DNA of 64,000 nucleotides from Nonomuraea sediminis (GCF_018531495.1 NZ_JAHDTI010000023.1:62001-126000); one strand, 5' to 3'; counted from the stretch's first letter, positions 32,931 through 42,212 are shown. Made by a program: numbers and translations. The notes: generated by a model not told the origin, from the sequence alone.

Positions 32931-33821
32931 ATGCGGGAGTCCGAGTACATCTGGATGGACGGCGGCCTGGTGCCCTGGGCGGAGGCGCGGGTGCACGTGC
33001 TCAGCCACGGGCTGCACTACGGCACCGGCGTGCTGGAGGGCACCCGGGTGTACGAGACCGCCGACGGGCCGGCCGTGTTCCGGCTCGACGACCACCTGGA
33101 CCGGCTCTACCGCTCCGCCAGGATCATCGGGATGAAGATCCCGTACTCCCCCGCCGAGCTGCGCGCCGCCACCCTGGAGACGGTCGCCGCCAACGGGCAC
33201 CGGGCCTGCTACATCCGCCACCTGGCCCACTGGGGCTACGGCGAGCTGGGCATCGCCGCGCGCGGCTGCCCCACGTCGGTGTCGATCGCGACGTGGGAGT
33301 GGGAGCCGATGCTCGGCTCCGGCGTCCGGCTGATGACCAGCTCGTGGAAGCGCAACGACCCCAACGTCGTCCCCACGACCGCCAAGGCCACCGGGCCCTA
33401 CCTCAACTCGGTGCTGGCCAAGGCCGAGGCGCTGGACGCCGGCTACGACGAGGCGGTCCTGCTCAACGCGCAGGGCTACGTCAGCGAGTGCACCGGCGCC
33501 AACCTCTTCATGGTCTCCGGCGGCGTCCTCACCACGCCCCCGCACAGCGCGGGCGCCCTCGAGGGCATCACCCAGGACACGGTCGAACGCCTCGCCGCCG
33601 ACCTCGGCATCCCCACGGCCCGCCGCGACCTGCACCGCCACGACCTCTACACGGCCGACGAGGTCCTCCTGTGCGGCACCGCCGCCGGCGTCGTCCCCGT
33701 CACCTCCATCGACACCCGCCCCTTCGACGCCCCGGGCCCCCTCACCACCAAACTCACCGACGCCTACACCGCCACCACCACCGGCCACCTCCCCACCACC
33801 TGGCTCACCCCCATCCCCTAA
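32931..33821 (+). CDS. Branched-chain/class-IV aminotransferase
   Basis: 296 residues from ATG 32931, chosen because GAGGAGG lies 6 bases upstream; GTG 32928 is directly adjacent and a TTG 15 bases upstream also reads in. Fold-type IV features: EYIWMDGGLVPWAEARVHVL, HYGTGVLEGTRVYET, the PLP-lysine segment TTAKATGPYLNSVLAKAEAL, GYDEAVLLNAQGYVSECTGANLFMV and the phosphate-binding end GTAAGVVPVTSID. Most like IlvE, which transfers amino groups between branched-chain amino acids and glutamate. Pairing with a MocR regulator suggests a specialised rather than housekeeping copy. Confidence 0.88.
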   Translation: MRESEYIWMDGGLVPWAEARVHVLSHGLHYGTGVLEGTRVYETADGPAVFRLDDHLDRLYRSARIIGMKIPYSPAELRAATLETVAANGHRACYIRHLAHWGYGELGIAARGCPTSVSIATWEWEPMLGSGVRLMTSSWKRNDPNVVPTTAKATGPYLNSVLAKAEALDAGYDEAVLLNAQGYVSECTGANLFMVSGGVLTTPPHSAGALEGITQDTVERLAADLGIPTARRDLHRHDLYTADEVLLCGTAAGVVPVTSIDTRPFDAPGPLTTKLTDAYTATTTGHLPTTWLTPIP

Positions 33822-34178
33822 CCCCGCATCGACGAGAAGACGTACGGCAAAGCCCCGCCCAACACCCGGCGCACCACCCACCAGCGCCGCGACGGCAAGC
33901 ATGCGAACGGCGGAACTAGGCGCGACGCATACGGCGAAGCCCAGCGCGACGTGGTGTACGGGGAGCCACCCTGCGGACGCGAGCCCACGTCGGCGGGTGG
34001 CGGTCACGTAGGCTCGCCGTACGGGAAAGACCCGCGACCATGCGGGGAAGAAGCGCGAGCGCGGAGAGCGAGCAAGCGCGAGCGTGGAAAGGCCCCGCCG
34101 GGAGGCAAGTGGGCGCGGTCGGTGGTGGGGAGATGAGACGATGGCCTGCCACGGATGTCGAGCCCGGGAGGTCATGCC
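33822..34178. repeat. 357-bp GC-rich spacer of the TACGGCRAAGCCC type
   Basis: No credible gene. TACGGCAAAGCCCCGCC (33843-33859) and TACGGCGAAGCCCAGCG (33930-33946) match the word at 4258-4274, and GTCGGCGGGTGGCGGT (33989-34004) is identical to 4544-4559. The last ~20 bases contain GGGAGG, the ribosome site of the next gene. Confidence 0.55.
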
Positions 34179-36239
34179 GTGAGGCGGGCGCTGGTCGCGC
34201 TGGCCGTCCTGATCGGTCAGCTGCTGCTCGCTGGGGTGGCGCAGGCCGACGGGGTGGAAGCGAGCAAGGGGCGCGTCGCGCTCATCGGTGTGCCGGGGCT
34301 GCACTGGAACGACATCACCCAGGCCGACACCCCGAATCTGTGGGAGCTCGCTCGCTCGAGCGCGATCGGTTCGCTGTCGGTGCGCACGGTCGGCGGCGTG
34401 ACCTGCCCGTACGACGGGTGGCTGACCGTGGCCGCGGGCATGCGGTCCGCCTCGGGCGGCAGCTGCGGCGCCCCGCCGATCCCCGAGCAGCGGGGCGCGG
34501 GCGCCGTCGTCCCCGGCTACACGAACCTGCCCGAGGCCAAGGGCGCCGGCACCCTGGGCGAGGCGCTCAAGACCGCCGGCACCTGCTCGATCGCGATCGG
34601 CCCTGGCGCCGCGGTGGCGCTGGCCGACCGGAGCGGCGCCGTGCCGCGCTACCACGCCTCGCCGCTGCAGGTGCGCGCCGCGGACCTGACGACGTGCCCG
34701 CTGGTCGCGATGGACGTCGACGACCTGATCCGCCCCTACCTGGCGGGCGGCACGATGCCGCGCGTGCCGGAGAAGCTGACCGCCGCCCAGCGCCGTGACG
34801 CGCTACGGCTGGCCGACGCGAAGGCGGGCGCGCTGCTGTCGGTGCTGCCCGCCGACACGACGGTGCTGCTCGCGGGCCTGTCCGACCACGGTTCCGTCCC
34901 GCACCTGCGGGTCGCGATGCTGCGTCAGCCCGGCGCGCAGGGGCGGCTGCTCGGCGCCGAGTCCACCCACCGCGAGGACATCTCGATCATCCCGGACCTG
35001 ACCACGACCGCGCTGACCGACATGGGCGTCGCGGTTCCCCCGACTGTCGTGGGCGTCCCGCTGCAGGTGGGCAGTCAGGGCGCGGCGTTCGATCGGCTGC
35101 AGCGGGCCGACGCGACCGCGCAGGCGATCCGCTCGATCAAGGGCATCTACTTCACGGTCGTCGCCGTGCTGCAGGTGCTGTTCTACCTGATCGCGTTCCT
35201 ACTGCTGCGCCGCCGCAAGGGCCTCACCTGGGTACGGCTGGCCGCGGTGGCCCTGGCCTCGCTCCCCGCCGCCAGCTACCTGGTCAACCTGCTGCCGTGG
35301 TCGTCGGTGACCGGCCTGGTGGCCGGGGTCCTCGGCTGGGCGGCCGTGATCACCGCGGTGGCCTTCGCGGGTCCGTGGCGGCGCAGGCCGCTCGGCCCGC
35401 TGGCCGTGGTGGCGGGCGTGACCGCGCTCACCCTGGCCGGCGACCTGCTGACGGGTACGACGCTGCAGCTCAACAGCGTGATGGGCTACACCGCCGAGGT
35501 GGGCGCCCGCTACTACGGGATGGGCAACATCCCGTTCGCGCTGCTCGCCACCGGCACGCTGCTGGTGGCCACGGTCATCGCCCACCGCTACCCCGGCCGG
35601 ATCGGCGTCGCGGTGGTGGCCGGGCTCGGGCTGTTCGCCATGTATCTGGACGGGTCCGGCGTCGGCAGCGACTTCGGTGGCGTGATCGCGTTCGTGCCCG
35701 GGATCGCGGTGACCGCGCTGCTGATCGCGGGCAAGCGGATCTCGCTGGTCAAGCTGGCCCTGGCCGGGCTGGCGGGCGCGGTGATCGTGAGCGGCTTCGC
35801 CATCGTGAACTACCTGAAGCCGCCGGAGGAGCAGACGCACCTGGGCAGGTTCGTCGGGCAGGTGCTCAGCGGCGAGGCGTTCGACGTGATCTTCCGCAAG
35901 CTGATGGCGATGCTGCACACCCTGCTCAGCCCGAACCTGATGCCGGTGGTCATCGCCGCCACGGCCTTCCTGGTCTACGCGATCATGCGCCCCGAGCAGG
36001 CCTCGGCGGGCGCGGTCCCCGCGGCGTTCCGCCACTCGCCCGCCCTGAAGGCCGGCCTCATCGGCACGCTGGTCAGCGGCGTCGTCGGCATGCTGGTCAA
36101 CGACTCCGGGGCGGCGATCCTGTCGATGGCGCTCGCGCTGGCCGTACCTCTGCTGCTGTCAGTCGGCATCGCCGCACTACCGCACGAGGATCAGCCGACC
36201 CCTAGCCCCAAAGAACCCCTACTACCAAGCCGGGCCTAG
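34179..36239 (+). CDS. Conserved membrane protein with extracytoplasmic phosphatase-like domain
   Basis: 686 residues from GTG 34179 with GGGAGG 8 bases upstream. After a signal-anchor (residues ~1-22) comes a ~300-residue outer domain reminiscent of the alkaline-phosphatase superfamily (RVALIGVPGLHWNDI, LWELARSSAIGSLSVRT, LLAGLSDHGSVPHLRVAM), then about ten membrane segments from residue ~325. In the membrane part YYGMGNIPFALLATG, GSGVGSDFGGVIAFVPG and MLVNDSGAAILSMALALAV are conserved-looking polar motifs between helices. The family is common in actinomycetes and uncharacterised; the layout suggests an envelope polymer or lipid function, which is inference. Confidence 0.75.
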   Translation: MRRALVALAVLIGQLLLAGVAQADGVEASKGRVALIGVPGLHWNDITQADTPNLWELARSSAIGSLSVRTVGGVTCPYDGWLTVAAGMRSASGGSCGAPPIPEQRGAGAVVPGYTNLPEAKGAGTLGEALKTAGTCSIAIGPGAAVALADRSGAVPRYHASPLQVRAADLTTCPLVAMDVDDLIRPYLAGGTMPRVPEKLTAAQRRDALRLADAKAGALLSVLPADTTVLLAGLSDHGSVPHLRVAMLRQPGAQGRLLGAESTHREDISIIPDLTTTALTDMGVAVPPTVVGVPLQVGSQGAAFDRLQRADATAQAIRSIKGIYFTVVAVLQVLFYLIAFLLLRRRKGLTWVRLAAVALASLPAASYLVNLLPWSSVTGLVAGVLGWAAVITAVAFAGPWRRRPLGPLAVVAGVTALTLAGDLLTGTTLQLNSVMGYTAEVGARYYGMGNIPFALLATGTLLVATVIAHRYPGRIGVAVVAGLGLFAMYLDGSGVGSDFGGVIAFVPGIAVTALLIAGKRISLVKLALAGLAGAVIVSGFAIVNYLKPPEEQTHLGRFVGQVLSGEAFDVIFRKLMAMLHTLLSPNLMPVVIAATAFLVYAIMRPEQASAGAVPAAFRHSPALKAGLIGTLVSGVVGMLVNDSGAAILSMALALAVPLLLSVGIAALPHEDQPTPSPKEPLLPSRA

Positions 36240-36506
36240 CCAGGGACGTGCTGCTCGGCCGTCCGGGGCGTCCGGGCTCGGACTCGGCCCTCCAGGCCCG
36301 GCGGCAAGTTCCCCTGTCGCGCCCGCGGCAGCCCCTTTGGCCGCCGGGCTCAGCCTCGGCCTGACGTTGGGCACCAGAGCTAGCTCGACCTGGGCTTGAG
36401 CACCCGAGCCTGAGCCCGATCGTCCCGGCCTGACCTCGGGCATCGGGGGCCGGCCTCGGTTGTCGTGGCCTGCCGTTGAGGTCTGGGTTTGGGCTGGGCG
36501 GCCGGG
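36240..36506. repeat. Spacer with imperfect CGGCCTGAC-type repeats
   Basis: The 267-base gap between convergent genes repeats imperfect versions of CGGCCTGACcTCGGGCA and GGCCTCGG. No open frame has coding character. No clear terminator stem stands out. Confidence 0.4.
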
Positions 36507-37037
36507 TTAGTTCCAGGCGTCGGCGAGTAGTTGGCGGGTGTCGCGTAGGAGTTGGGGCAGGACCTTCGTGTGGGCGACGACCGGCATGAAGTTCGTGTCG
36601 CCGCCCCACCGCGGCACGACGTGCTGATGCAGGTGCGCGGCGATGCCCGCGCCCGCGACCTCGCCGAGGTTCATGCCGACGTTGAAGCCCTGCGCACCGC
36701 TCGCCTTGCGCAACGCCCGCAACGACCGCTGGGTGAAGTGCGCCAGCTCCGCCAACTCCTTCTCATCCAGCTCGTCATAGTCCGACACATGCCGATACGG
36801 CACGACCATCAGATGCCCCGAGTTGTACGGGTAGAGGTTCAGCACAGCGTAGACAACCTCACCCCTGGCGACGATCAGACCCTCCTCGTCACTCAACTTC
36901 GGAATCGCGCAGAACGGGCACCCATCACCCGCCTCGGACGAGGTCGGCTTGTTCTCGCCCTTGATGTAGGCCATCCGATGCGGAGTCCACAACCGCTGAA
37001 AGTTGTCCCCTGCCTGATCGTGCATACCTAGCAGCAT
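36507..37037 (-). CDS. HIT-family nucleotide hydrolase/transferase
   Basis: 176 residues if started at ATG 37037; ATG 37025 is an alternative and the long frame further upstream is low complexity. The histidine triad is seen in AAHLHQHVVPRW (H-x-H-x-H), with CPFCAIPKL (zinc-binding Cys pair), VYAVLNLYPYNSGHLMVVPYRHV and NVGMNLGEVAGAGI as supporting blocks. It resembles the actinobacterial AP4A phosphorylase/HIT proteins such as mycobacterial Rv2613c, which is encoded next to pgsA. In this window pgsA is 9 kb away because other genes intervene. Confidence 0.93.
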   Translation of the reverse strand: MLLGMHDQAGDNFQRLWTPHRMAYIKGENKPTSSEAGDGCPFCAIPKLSDEEGLIVARGEVVYAVLNLYPYNSGHLMVVPYRHVSDYDELDEKELAELAHFTQRSLRALRKASGAQGFNVGMNLGEVAGAGIAAHLHQHVVPRWGGDTNFMPVVAHTKVLPQLLRDTRQLLADAWN

Positions 37038-37655
37038 AGGGCCGCCCTCACCCACCCCACCCCGCCTCCCAACCCTCACCCCCGCGACGCGACACTTCAC
37101 TGACGGCCCGCACAGCCCTTTCCCCGCGTGCGCTCTCACCCGAGCTTCTCTGGTACGGCAGGCCGCCGCCACCGCCCGCCCCCCGTACTTCGGCTGGGGA
37201 CCCGTGCCCGGCGCTTCCGGCGAGTCGATACCACTCACCCACCGCAACGACGCCCCGTTGCCGCAGCACTACGGCCTCCGCGGCCCCTTCCCAACCACTG
37301 CCGAGCCCGTCGCCGTGGTGCTCCCCACCCCACCCCTCAGCGTTTCCCCCGGAGCACCGCCGTTCCTCAAAGCGCACCCACCACGGAGCCTCGCCCCGAG
37401 CACCCCGGCTCCCCACACCCCTTGCAATGCGGGCGCCACGTTCCCATGGTCGCCGTACAGAGCACCAGGCAACTGTCGTACTTCGCCTCTGCTGCCCCGG
37501 CTGTGGGGGCTCGGCGGGATGAGGACCGCCCGGACGGGGTCAGGGTTTCAGGCGCCGGGTCGGCGGGGTGGGGAGGTCGGCGCGCTGGGCGGCGGTGAGG
37601 GTAAGGGTTGTTCCAATGTGGTGGTGGGGTGGGGGGCGAAGGGAAGGAGGAGGGC
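37038..37655. other. 618-bp GC-rich spacer, no gene seen
   Basis: Frames are open in several registers but biased toward Pro/Arg/Thr. ACCGCAACGACGCCCCG (37241-37257) matches the pair at 4184-4226. From about 37570 the plus strand becomes very G-rich and ends in GGAAGGAGGAGGGC, the ribosome site of the next gene. I see no stable RNA or hairpin array. Confidence 0.5.
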
Positions 37656-38444
37656 ATGGGATCGGGGGCGGTTCAGGGGGAATTGTGGGGGCGGGCGCCG
37701 GGCGCGTGGGCGCGGTGGCAGGAGGCGCAGACGCGGCCGCTGTACGAGGCGGCGCTCGAGGCGATTGAGCCCCTTGATGGGATGGCGTTGCTCGACGTCG
37801 GGTGCGGGGCGGGGCTTGCGTTGGCGATGGCAGCAGAGCGGGGTGCCCAGGCCTCGGGCGTGGACGCCTCGGAGGGGCTGCTGAAGCAGGCAGAGTTGGC
37901 GGCGCCGGGGGCCGAGTTGCATGAAGGGGACCTGGAAACCTTGCCGTTCGAGGCGGATCGGTTCGACAGGGTGACTGCCTTCAATTCGCTGCAGTACGCA
38001 CAGGACCCCGAGGGGGCGGCGTACGAGCTGGCGCGGGTGGTCAAGCCCGATGGGCTCGTCGCCGTGGGGAACTGGGGTGATCCGTCGCGGTGCGAGACCG
38101 AGGTGCTCTTCCAGGCGTTGCGCGCGCTCGCTCCGCCGCCACCCGGCACTCCGGGGCCGCTGGCGCTCAGCGGGGCGGGGCAGCTGGAGGCGCTTCTGGC
38201 GAGTGCAGGGCTGGAGCCGGTGGGTGGTGGCGAGGTGACGCTCACCTTCTCTTATCCGAATCTGGAGGCGGCCTGGATCGGCCACTCCTCGGCGGGCCCG
38301 ATCCAGCGGGTGATCGACGTGGCCGGTGAGGACGCCGTCCGCGACGCCCTGCACGCCGTCCTCGCCCCTAAGGCTCGCCCCGACGGCTCACTCCACGACC
38401 AGAACGTCTTCCGCTACGTCCTGACCCAGCCCATCCAACCCTAG
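37656..38444 (+). CDS. Class I SAM-dependent methyltransferase
   Basis: 262 residues from ATG 37656, preceded by AAGGAGG. Motif I is ALLDVGCGAGLALAMAAERG (residues ~43-62), followed by ASGVDASEGLLKQAE (acidic end of strand 2), GDLETLPFEADRFDRVTAFNSLQY (motifs II/III) and LARVVKPDGLVAVGNWG, the Methyltransf_11 pattern. The C-terminal ~90 residues form a helical cap. The methyl acceptor is unknown and no pathway genes adjoin it. Confidence 0.9.
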   Translation: MGSGAVQGELWGRAPGAWARWQEAQTRPLYEAALEAIEPLDGMALLDVGCGAGLALAMAAERGAQASGVDASEGLLKQAELAAPGAELHEGDLETLPFEADRFDRVTAFNSLQYAQDPEGAAYELARVVKPDGLVAVGNWGDPSRCETEVLFQALRALAPPPPGTPGPLALSGAGQLEALLASAGLEPVGGGEVTLTFSYPNLEAAWIGHSSAGPIQRVIDVAGEDAVRDALHAVLAPKARPDGSLHDQNVFRYVLTQPIQP

Positions 38445-38645
38445 CGCCCGCCCCTCTCAGTGCTTCCGCGGACAGCCCTCCGTACAGCTCGTCCTGCCGG
38501 GACCACGGGCCGGAACGCATCATGCCCTCGCTCGGACCCCGCGTCCCCCGGAGCCGTGTAGCCCGCCGTATGAAGGCGTTGGGGTCTTGGGGAGGTGGTG
38601 GCGGAAGGGGTGGGATGGGGTGATCGGCGGGGTTAGGGTGGGCGC

Positions 38646-39368
38646 ATGACCGAGCAGCTGCAGGCTATGCCGGAGGACTGGCAGCGGGCGTTGGCCATCG
38701 TGGCGCATCCTGATGATCTGGAGTATGGGTGCGCGTCGGCGGTGGCTGTTTGGACGGCGCAGGGGCGGGACGTGTCCTACGTCCTCGCCACCAGGGGTGA
38801 GGCCGGCATCGACTCGCTGGAGCCCGCCAAGGCGGCGCAGGTGCGGGAGCAGGAGGAGCGTGCGAGCGCCGCTGTGGTCGGTGTCTCGACGGTCGAGTTC
38901 CTCGATCATCCTGATGGTGTGATCGAGTACGGCGTGCCGCTGCGCAAGGAGATCGCCGCCGCCATCCGCCGGCACAAGCCGGAGCTGGTGATCACGCTGA
39001 ACCAGGAGGACACCTGGCGCGGCACGTCCTGGAACACCCCCGATCACAGGGCCGTGGGCCGGGCCGTGCTGGACGCCGCCGCGGATGCGGGAAACCGGTG
39101 GATCTTCCCTGACACCGAGGCGCCGGCGTGGAAGGGTGTGCGCTGGGTGGCCGTGGCCGGGGCTGCGGAGCCGACGCATGCCGTGGACGTCACCGACGGC
39201 CTGGAATTAGGGATTCGGTCGCTGCTCGAGCACAGGGCCTACATCGAGGCGCTGACCGACGAGGCTCCCGAGGTGTACGTGCGGGACCTGATCGAGGGCT
39301 TCACCGGCAACGCCGCCCCGAGCTTCGGCGGCCGCCCGGCGGTGACCTTCCGCCTGTTCACCATGTGA
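38646..39368 (+). CDS. PIG-L (LmbE-like) family zinc deacetylase
   Basis: 240 residues. The zinc site motif AHPDDLEYGCAS (H-P-D-D) is at residues ~20-31, with GEAGIDSLEPAKAAQVREQE and the later NTPDHRAVGRAVLDA (second His ligand). Family members remove acetyl from GlcNAc-linked compounds, for example MshB and Mca in mycothiol metabolism, but this one is shorter and belongs to the general LmbE group. Leu at 39207-39209 is encoded by the rare TTA. Confidence 0.92.
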   Translation: MTEQLQAMPEDWQRALAIVAHPDDLEYGCASAVAVWTAQGRDVSYVLATRGEAGIDSLEPAKAAQVREQEERASAAVVGVSTVEFLDHPDGVIEYGVPLRKEIAAAIRRHKPELVITLNQEDTWRGTSWNTPDHRAVGRAVLDAAADAGNRWIFPDTEAPAWKGVRWVAVAGAAEPTHAVDVTDGLELGIRSLLEHRAYIEALTDEAPEVYVRDLIEGFTGNAAPSFGGRPAVTFRLFTM

Positions 39369-40003
39369 CACCCGCAAGCCGCGTGACGCACACGCGCAAC
39401 GCACCGGTCGCCAGGTGACGCCCGGCACCGGCACCACGTGACCCACGCAGGAGCCAGGCGATCCACCCACCAGCCCGCCCCACGATGCGCGTGCTCGCCG
39501 TCACGCGACCCACGCGGGGGCCGCGCGGTGGAAGGCCATATGTGTGGGGCTGCGGGCGAGGGGCCGTGCAGGAGCGTCGCAGAGCGAGGGGTGTCGTGCG
39601 GGTGGCGGCCGCTTAGAAGCCACGCGGCGCAAGGAATGTCGTGCGGATGGTGACCGCTTAGAAGTCGCGCGGAGCGACGGGTGTCATGTGGGTGGTGGCC
39701 GCTTTGGAGCGTCGCGGAGTGTCGTGGAGGTGGGCCTCCCTCGGGGTGCGGTCGTTCGCGACGTGCTCGGGGCTTCGCTCGCGGACGTGGTCTTCTGGGG
39801 CTTTGGGCGATATTTGGGCATGTCAGGGGTATTTCGGGATATTGGACGCGCTGTCTGACATATGCCTCGCGGGACTTTGCAGGCCTCGTCAACCCCTTGC
39901 TAGGGTTCGGTCCCTGCGGTGATCATCTCGTCACGTCCCGCAGCCCGGGCGGCCGTTGCGCGCGCCCGATCTCATTCCCCGAAAACCGAAAGGGACTTTC
40001 CCC
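39369..40003. other. 635-bp spacer containing tandem repeats
   Basis: No gene recognised outside the tandem array described next. The first ~150 bases are rich in CACGTGAC/CACGCG words. The last ~180 bases become AT-richer (GGGCGATATTTGGGCATG, GGATATTGGACG) and probably hold the promoter of the TM2 gene. Confidence 0.5.
39574..39730. repeat. 45-bp tandem repeat, three full units plus a partial
   Basis: Units at 39574-39618, 39619-39663 and 39664-39708 are each exactly 45 bases, and a partial unit runs to about 39730. The best-kept parts are TGTCGTGCGG(G/A)TGG and G(G/A)CCGCTTAGAA. Because 45 is a multiple of three, frames stay open across it, giving 15-residue peptide repeats on either strand, but composition and lack of a start argue against a gene. 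Confidence 0.8.
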
Positions 40004-40210
40004 ATGGGCTCGAAGTCATGGCTCGCCGCCGTGCTCCTGTGCTTCTTCCTCGGCGCTCTCGGCGTGCACCGCTTCTACGTCGGCAAGGTCGGCACCGGCA
40101 TCCTGCAGCTGATCACGCTCGGCGGCCTGGGCGTCTGGGTGCTGATCGACTTCATCATGATCCTGATCGGCAAGTTCACCGACAAGCAGGGCCAGCCCCT
40201 GGCCCGCTAG
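40004..40210 (+). CDS. TM2-domain membrane protein
   Basis: 68 residues from ATG 40004 (MGSKSWLAAVLLCFF) with AAAGGGA upstream. The TM2 pattern is complete: a first helix with FFLGALGVHRFYVGK, a short turn, then TGILQLITLGGLGVWVLIDF and a second helix. TM2 proteins are two-span membrane proteins of unknown biochemical role, in some cases linked to protein secretion. It converges on thrS across a shared terminator. Confidence 0.93.
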   Translation: MGSKSWLAAVLLCFFLGALGVHRFYVGKVGTGILQLITLGGLGVWVLIDFIMILIGKFTDKQGQPLAR

Positions 40211-40217
40211 GAAGGAC

Positions 40218-40247
40218 CCCGGCCGCGCCATGCGGGGCGCGGCCGGG
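40218..40247. terminator. Bidirectional terminator between TM2 gene and thrS
   Basis: CCCGGCCGCGCC (40218-40229) pairs perfectly with GGCGCGGCCGGG (40236-40247) around ATGCGG. It lies midway between two converging stops, with no T run on either side. Confidence 0.75.
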
Positions 40248-40253
40248 AGGGAA

Positions 40254-42212
40254 TCAGAGCCGCTGCTCGACCGCGTTGACGATCTCGGAGATCGCCTCGT
40301 CGATCGGCACGCCGTTCTTCTGCTCGCCGTTGCGGTACCGGAACGAGACCGCCCCGTTGGCGATGTCGTCGTCGCCGGCGAGCAGCATGTACGGCACCTT
40401 GGACTTCTGCGCGTTGCGGATCTTCTTCTGCATCCGGTCGTCGGCGGTGTCGACCTCGACCCTGATGCCCCGCTCGCGCAGCTTCTTGGCCACGTCCTGC
40501 AGGTAGGGCGCGTGCGCGTCGGCGATCGGGATGCCCACGACCTGCACCGGCGACAGCCAGGCGGGGAACGCGCCCGCGTAGTGCTCGACCAGCACGCCGA
40601 TGAAGCGCTCGATCGATCCGAAAAGCGCCCGGTGGATCATGACGGGCATCTGCCGGGTGCCGTCGGCCGCCTGGTATTCGAGCTCGAACCGCTTGGGCTG
40701 GTTGAAGTCGAGCTGGATGGTCGACAGCTGCCAGGTGCGCCCGATGGCGTCCTTGACCTGGACGGAGATCTTGGGCCCGTAGAAGGCCGCGCCGCCCGGG
40801 TCGTCGACCAGCTGCAGCCCGGACTCCTCGGCCGCCTGGCGCAGCGACTCGGTGGCCTCGTCCCAGTCGGCCTGGTCGCCGATGAACTTGTCGGAGTCGT
40901 CGCGCGTGGACAGCTCCAGGAAGAATTCCGACAGCCCGAAGTCGCGCAGCACGCTGAGCACGAAGGACAGCAGCGACTTGATCTCGCCGCCCATCTGCTC
41001 CTTGGTGCAGTAGATGTGCGAGTCGTCCTGCGTCAGGCCGCGCACGCGGGTGAGCCCGTGCACCACGCCCGACTTCTCGTAGCGGTAGACGGTGCCGAAC
41101 TCGCACAGCCGCAGCGGCAGCTCACGGTAGGAGCGCCCGCGCGCCCGGAAGATCAGGTTGTGCATCGGGCAGTTCATCGGCTTGACGCGGTAGTCGATGC
41201 CGTCAAGCTCGAAGGCCGGGAACATGTCGTCGGCGTACCAGGGCAGGTGGCCGGAGGTCTCGAACAGCGCTGACTTGGTCAGGTGCGGCGTGTTGACGAA
41301 CTTGTAGCCCGCCTCCCCCTGCCGCTTGCGCATGTAGTCTTCCATCTCCTTGCGGATCATCCCCCCCTTGGGGTGGAAGACCGGCAGGCCGCTGCCCAGC
41401 TCCGGCGGGAAGCTGAACAGGTCGAGCTCGGCGCCGAGCTTGCGGTGGTCGCGCTTCTCGGCCTCCTCCAGCATGTGGAGGTACTGGTCCTGCTTCTCGC
41501 GGGACTCCCAGGCGGTGCCGTAGATGCGCTGCAGCTGCGGGTTCTTCTCGCTGCCCCGCCAGTAGGCGCCGCCGGTGCGCATCAGCTTGAAGGCCGGGAT
41601 GGACCGGGTCGAGGGCACGTGCGGCCCGCGGCACAGGTCCTTCCACTGCAGCTCGCCGTCCTTGGGGTCGAGGTTGTCGTAGATCGTCAGCTGACCCGCG
41701 CCGACCTCGACGGATTCCTCCTGGTCGGCACCGCCCTTGAGCCCGATCAGCTCGAGCTTGTACGGCTCGGCCGCCAGCTCGGCCCGCGCCTCCTCGTCCG
41801 AGACGGGACGGCGGGAGAACAGCTGACCCTGCTTGACGATCTCCCGCATCCGCTTCTCGACGCGCTTGAGGTCGTCGGGGTGGAAGGCCTGCGGGACGTC
41901 GAAGTCGTAGTAGAAGCCGTTCTCCACGGGCGGGCCGATGCCCAGCTTGGCCTCGGGGAACAGCTCCTGCACCGCCTGCGCCATGACGTGGGCGGTGGAG
42001 TGGCGGACGATGGCCCGCCCTTCCTTGCTGGAGATCTCGATCGGCTCGACCTCGTCGCCCTCGCCCAGCACGTGGGCCAGGTCGCGGGGCTCGCCGTTGA
42101 CGCGGGCGGCGATGACCGTACGCCCGTCGGCTTCGAGCGCGTCGCCGGCCGTCGTGCCGGCCGCCACCACACGCTCGGCTCCGGCGAGGGTGATGTGTAG
42201 CTCGGCAGACAC
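40254..42212 (-). CDS. thrS: Threonyl-tRNA synthetase
   Basis: 652 residues from GTG 42212 (VSAELHITLAGAERVV), with GGGAG 9 bases upstream. Domains in order: TGS (residues ~1-60), editing domain with RHSTAHVMAQAVQELFP, class II catalytic core with motif 2 region YEKSGVVHGLTRVRG, the zinc cysteine in VKPMNCPMHNLIF and motif 3 GVLVEHYAGAFPAWLSP-type end, then the anticodon-binding domain (GIPIADAHAPYLQDVAKKLRERG). It charges tRNA-Thr. Only 35 bases separate it from the GH25 gene, leaving no space for a T-box leader. Confidence 0.98.
   Translation of the reverse strand: MSAELHITLAGAERVVAAGTTAGDALEADGRTVIAARVNGEPRDLAHVLGEGDEVEPIEISSKEGRAIVRHSTAHVMAQAVQELFPEAKLGIGPPVENGFYYDFDVPQAFHPDDLKRVEKRMREIVKQGQLFSRRPVSDEEARAELAAEPYKLELIGLKGGADQEESVEVGAGQLTIYDNLDPKDGELQWKDLCRGPHVPSTRSIPAFKLMRTGGAYWRGSEKNPQLQRIYGTAWESREKQDQYLHMLEEAEKRDHRKLGAELDLFSFPPELGSGLPVFHPKGGMIRKEMEDYMRKRQGEAGYKFVNTPHLTKSALFETSGHLPWYADDMFPAFELDGIDYRVKPMNCPMHNLIFRARGRSYRELPLRLCEFGTVYRYEKSGVVHGLTRVRGLTQDDSHIYCTKEQMGGEIKSLLSFVLSVLRDFGLSEFFLELSTRDDSDKFIGDQADWDEATESLRQAAEESGLQLVDDPGGAAFYGPKISVQVKDAIGRTWQLSTIQLDFNQPKRFELEYQAADGTRQMPVMIHRALFGSIERFIGVLVEHYAGAFPAWLSPVQVVGIPIADAHAPYLQDVAKKLRERGIRVEVDTADDRMQKKIRNAQKSKVPYMLLAGDDDIANGAVSFRYRNGEQKNGVPIDEAISEIVNAVEQRL

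Noticed and set aside
39574..39730. CRISPR-like array
   Set aside because: Units are contiguous without unique spacers, and no cas genes are present.
39544..39858. Gene encoding 15-residue repeats over the 45-bp tandem array
   Set aside because: GTG start without ribosome site, frames open on both strands simply because the unit is a multiple of three, and no homologous domain.
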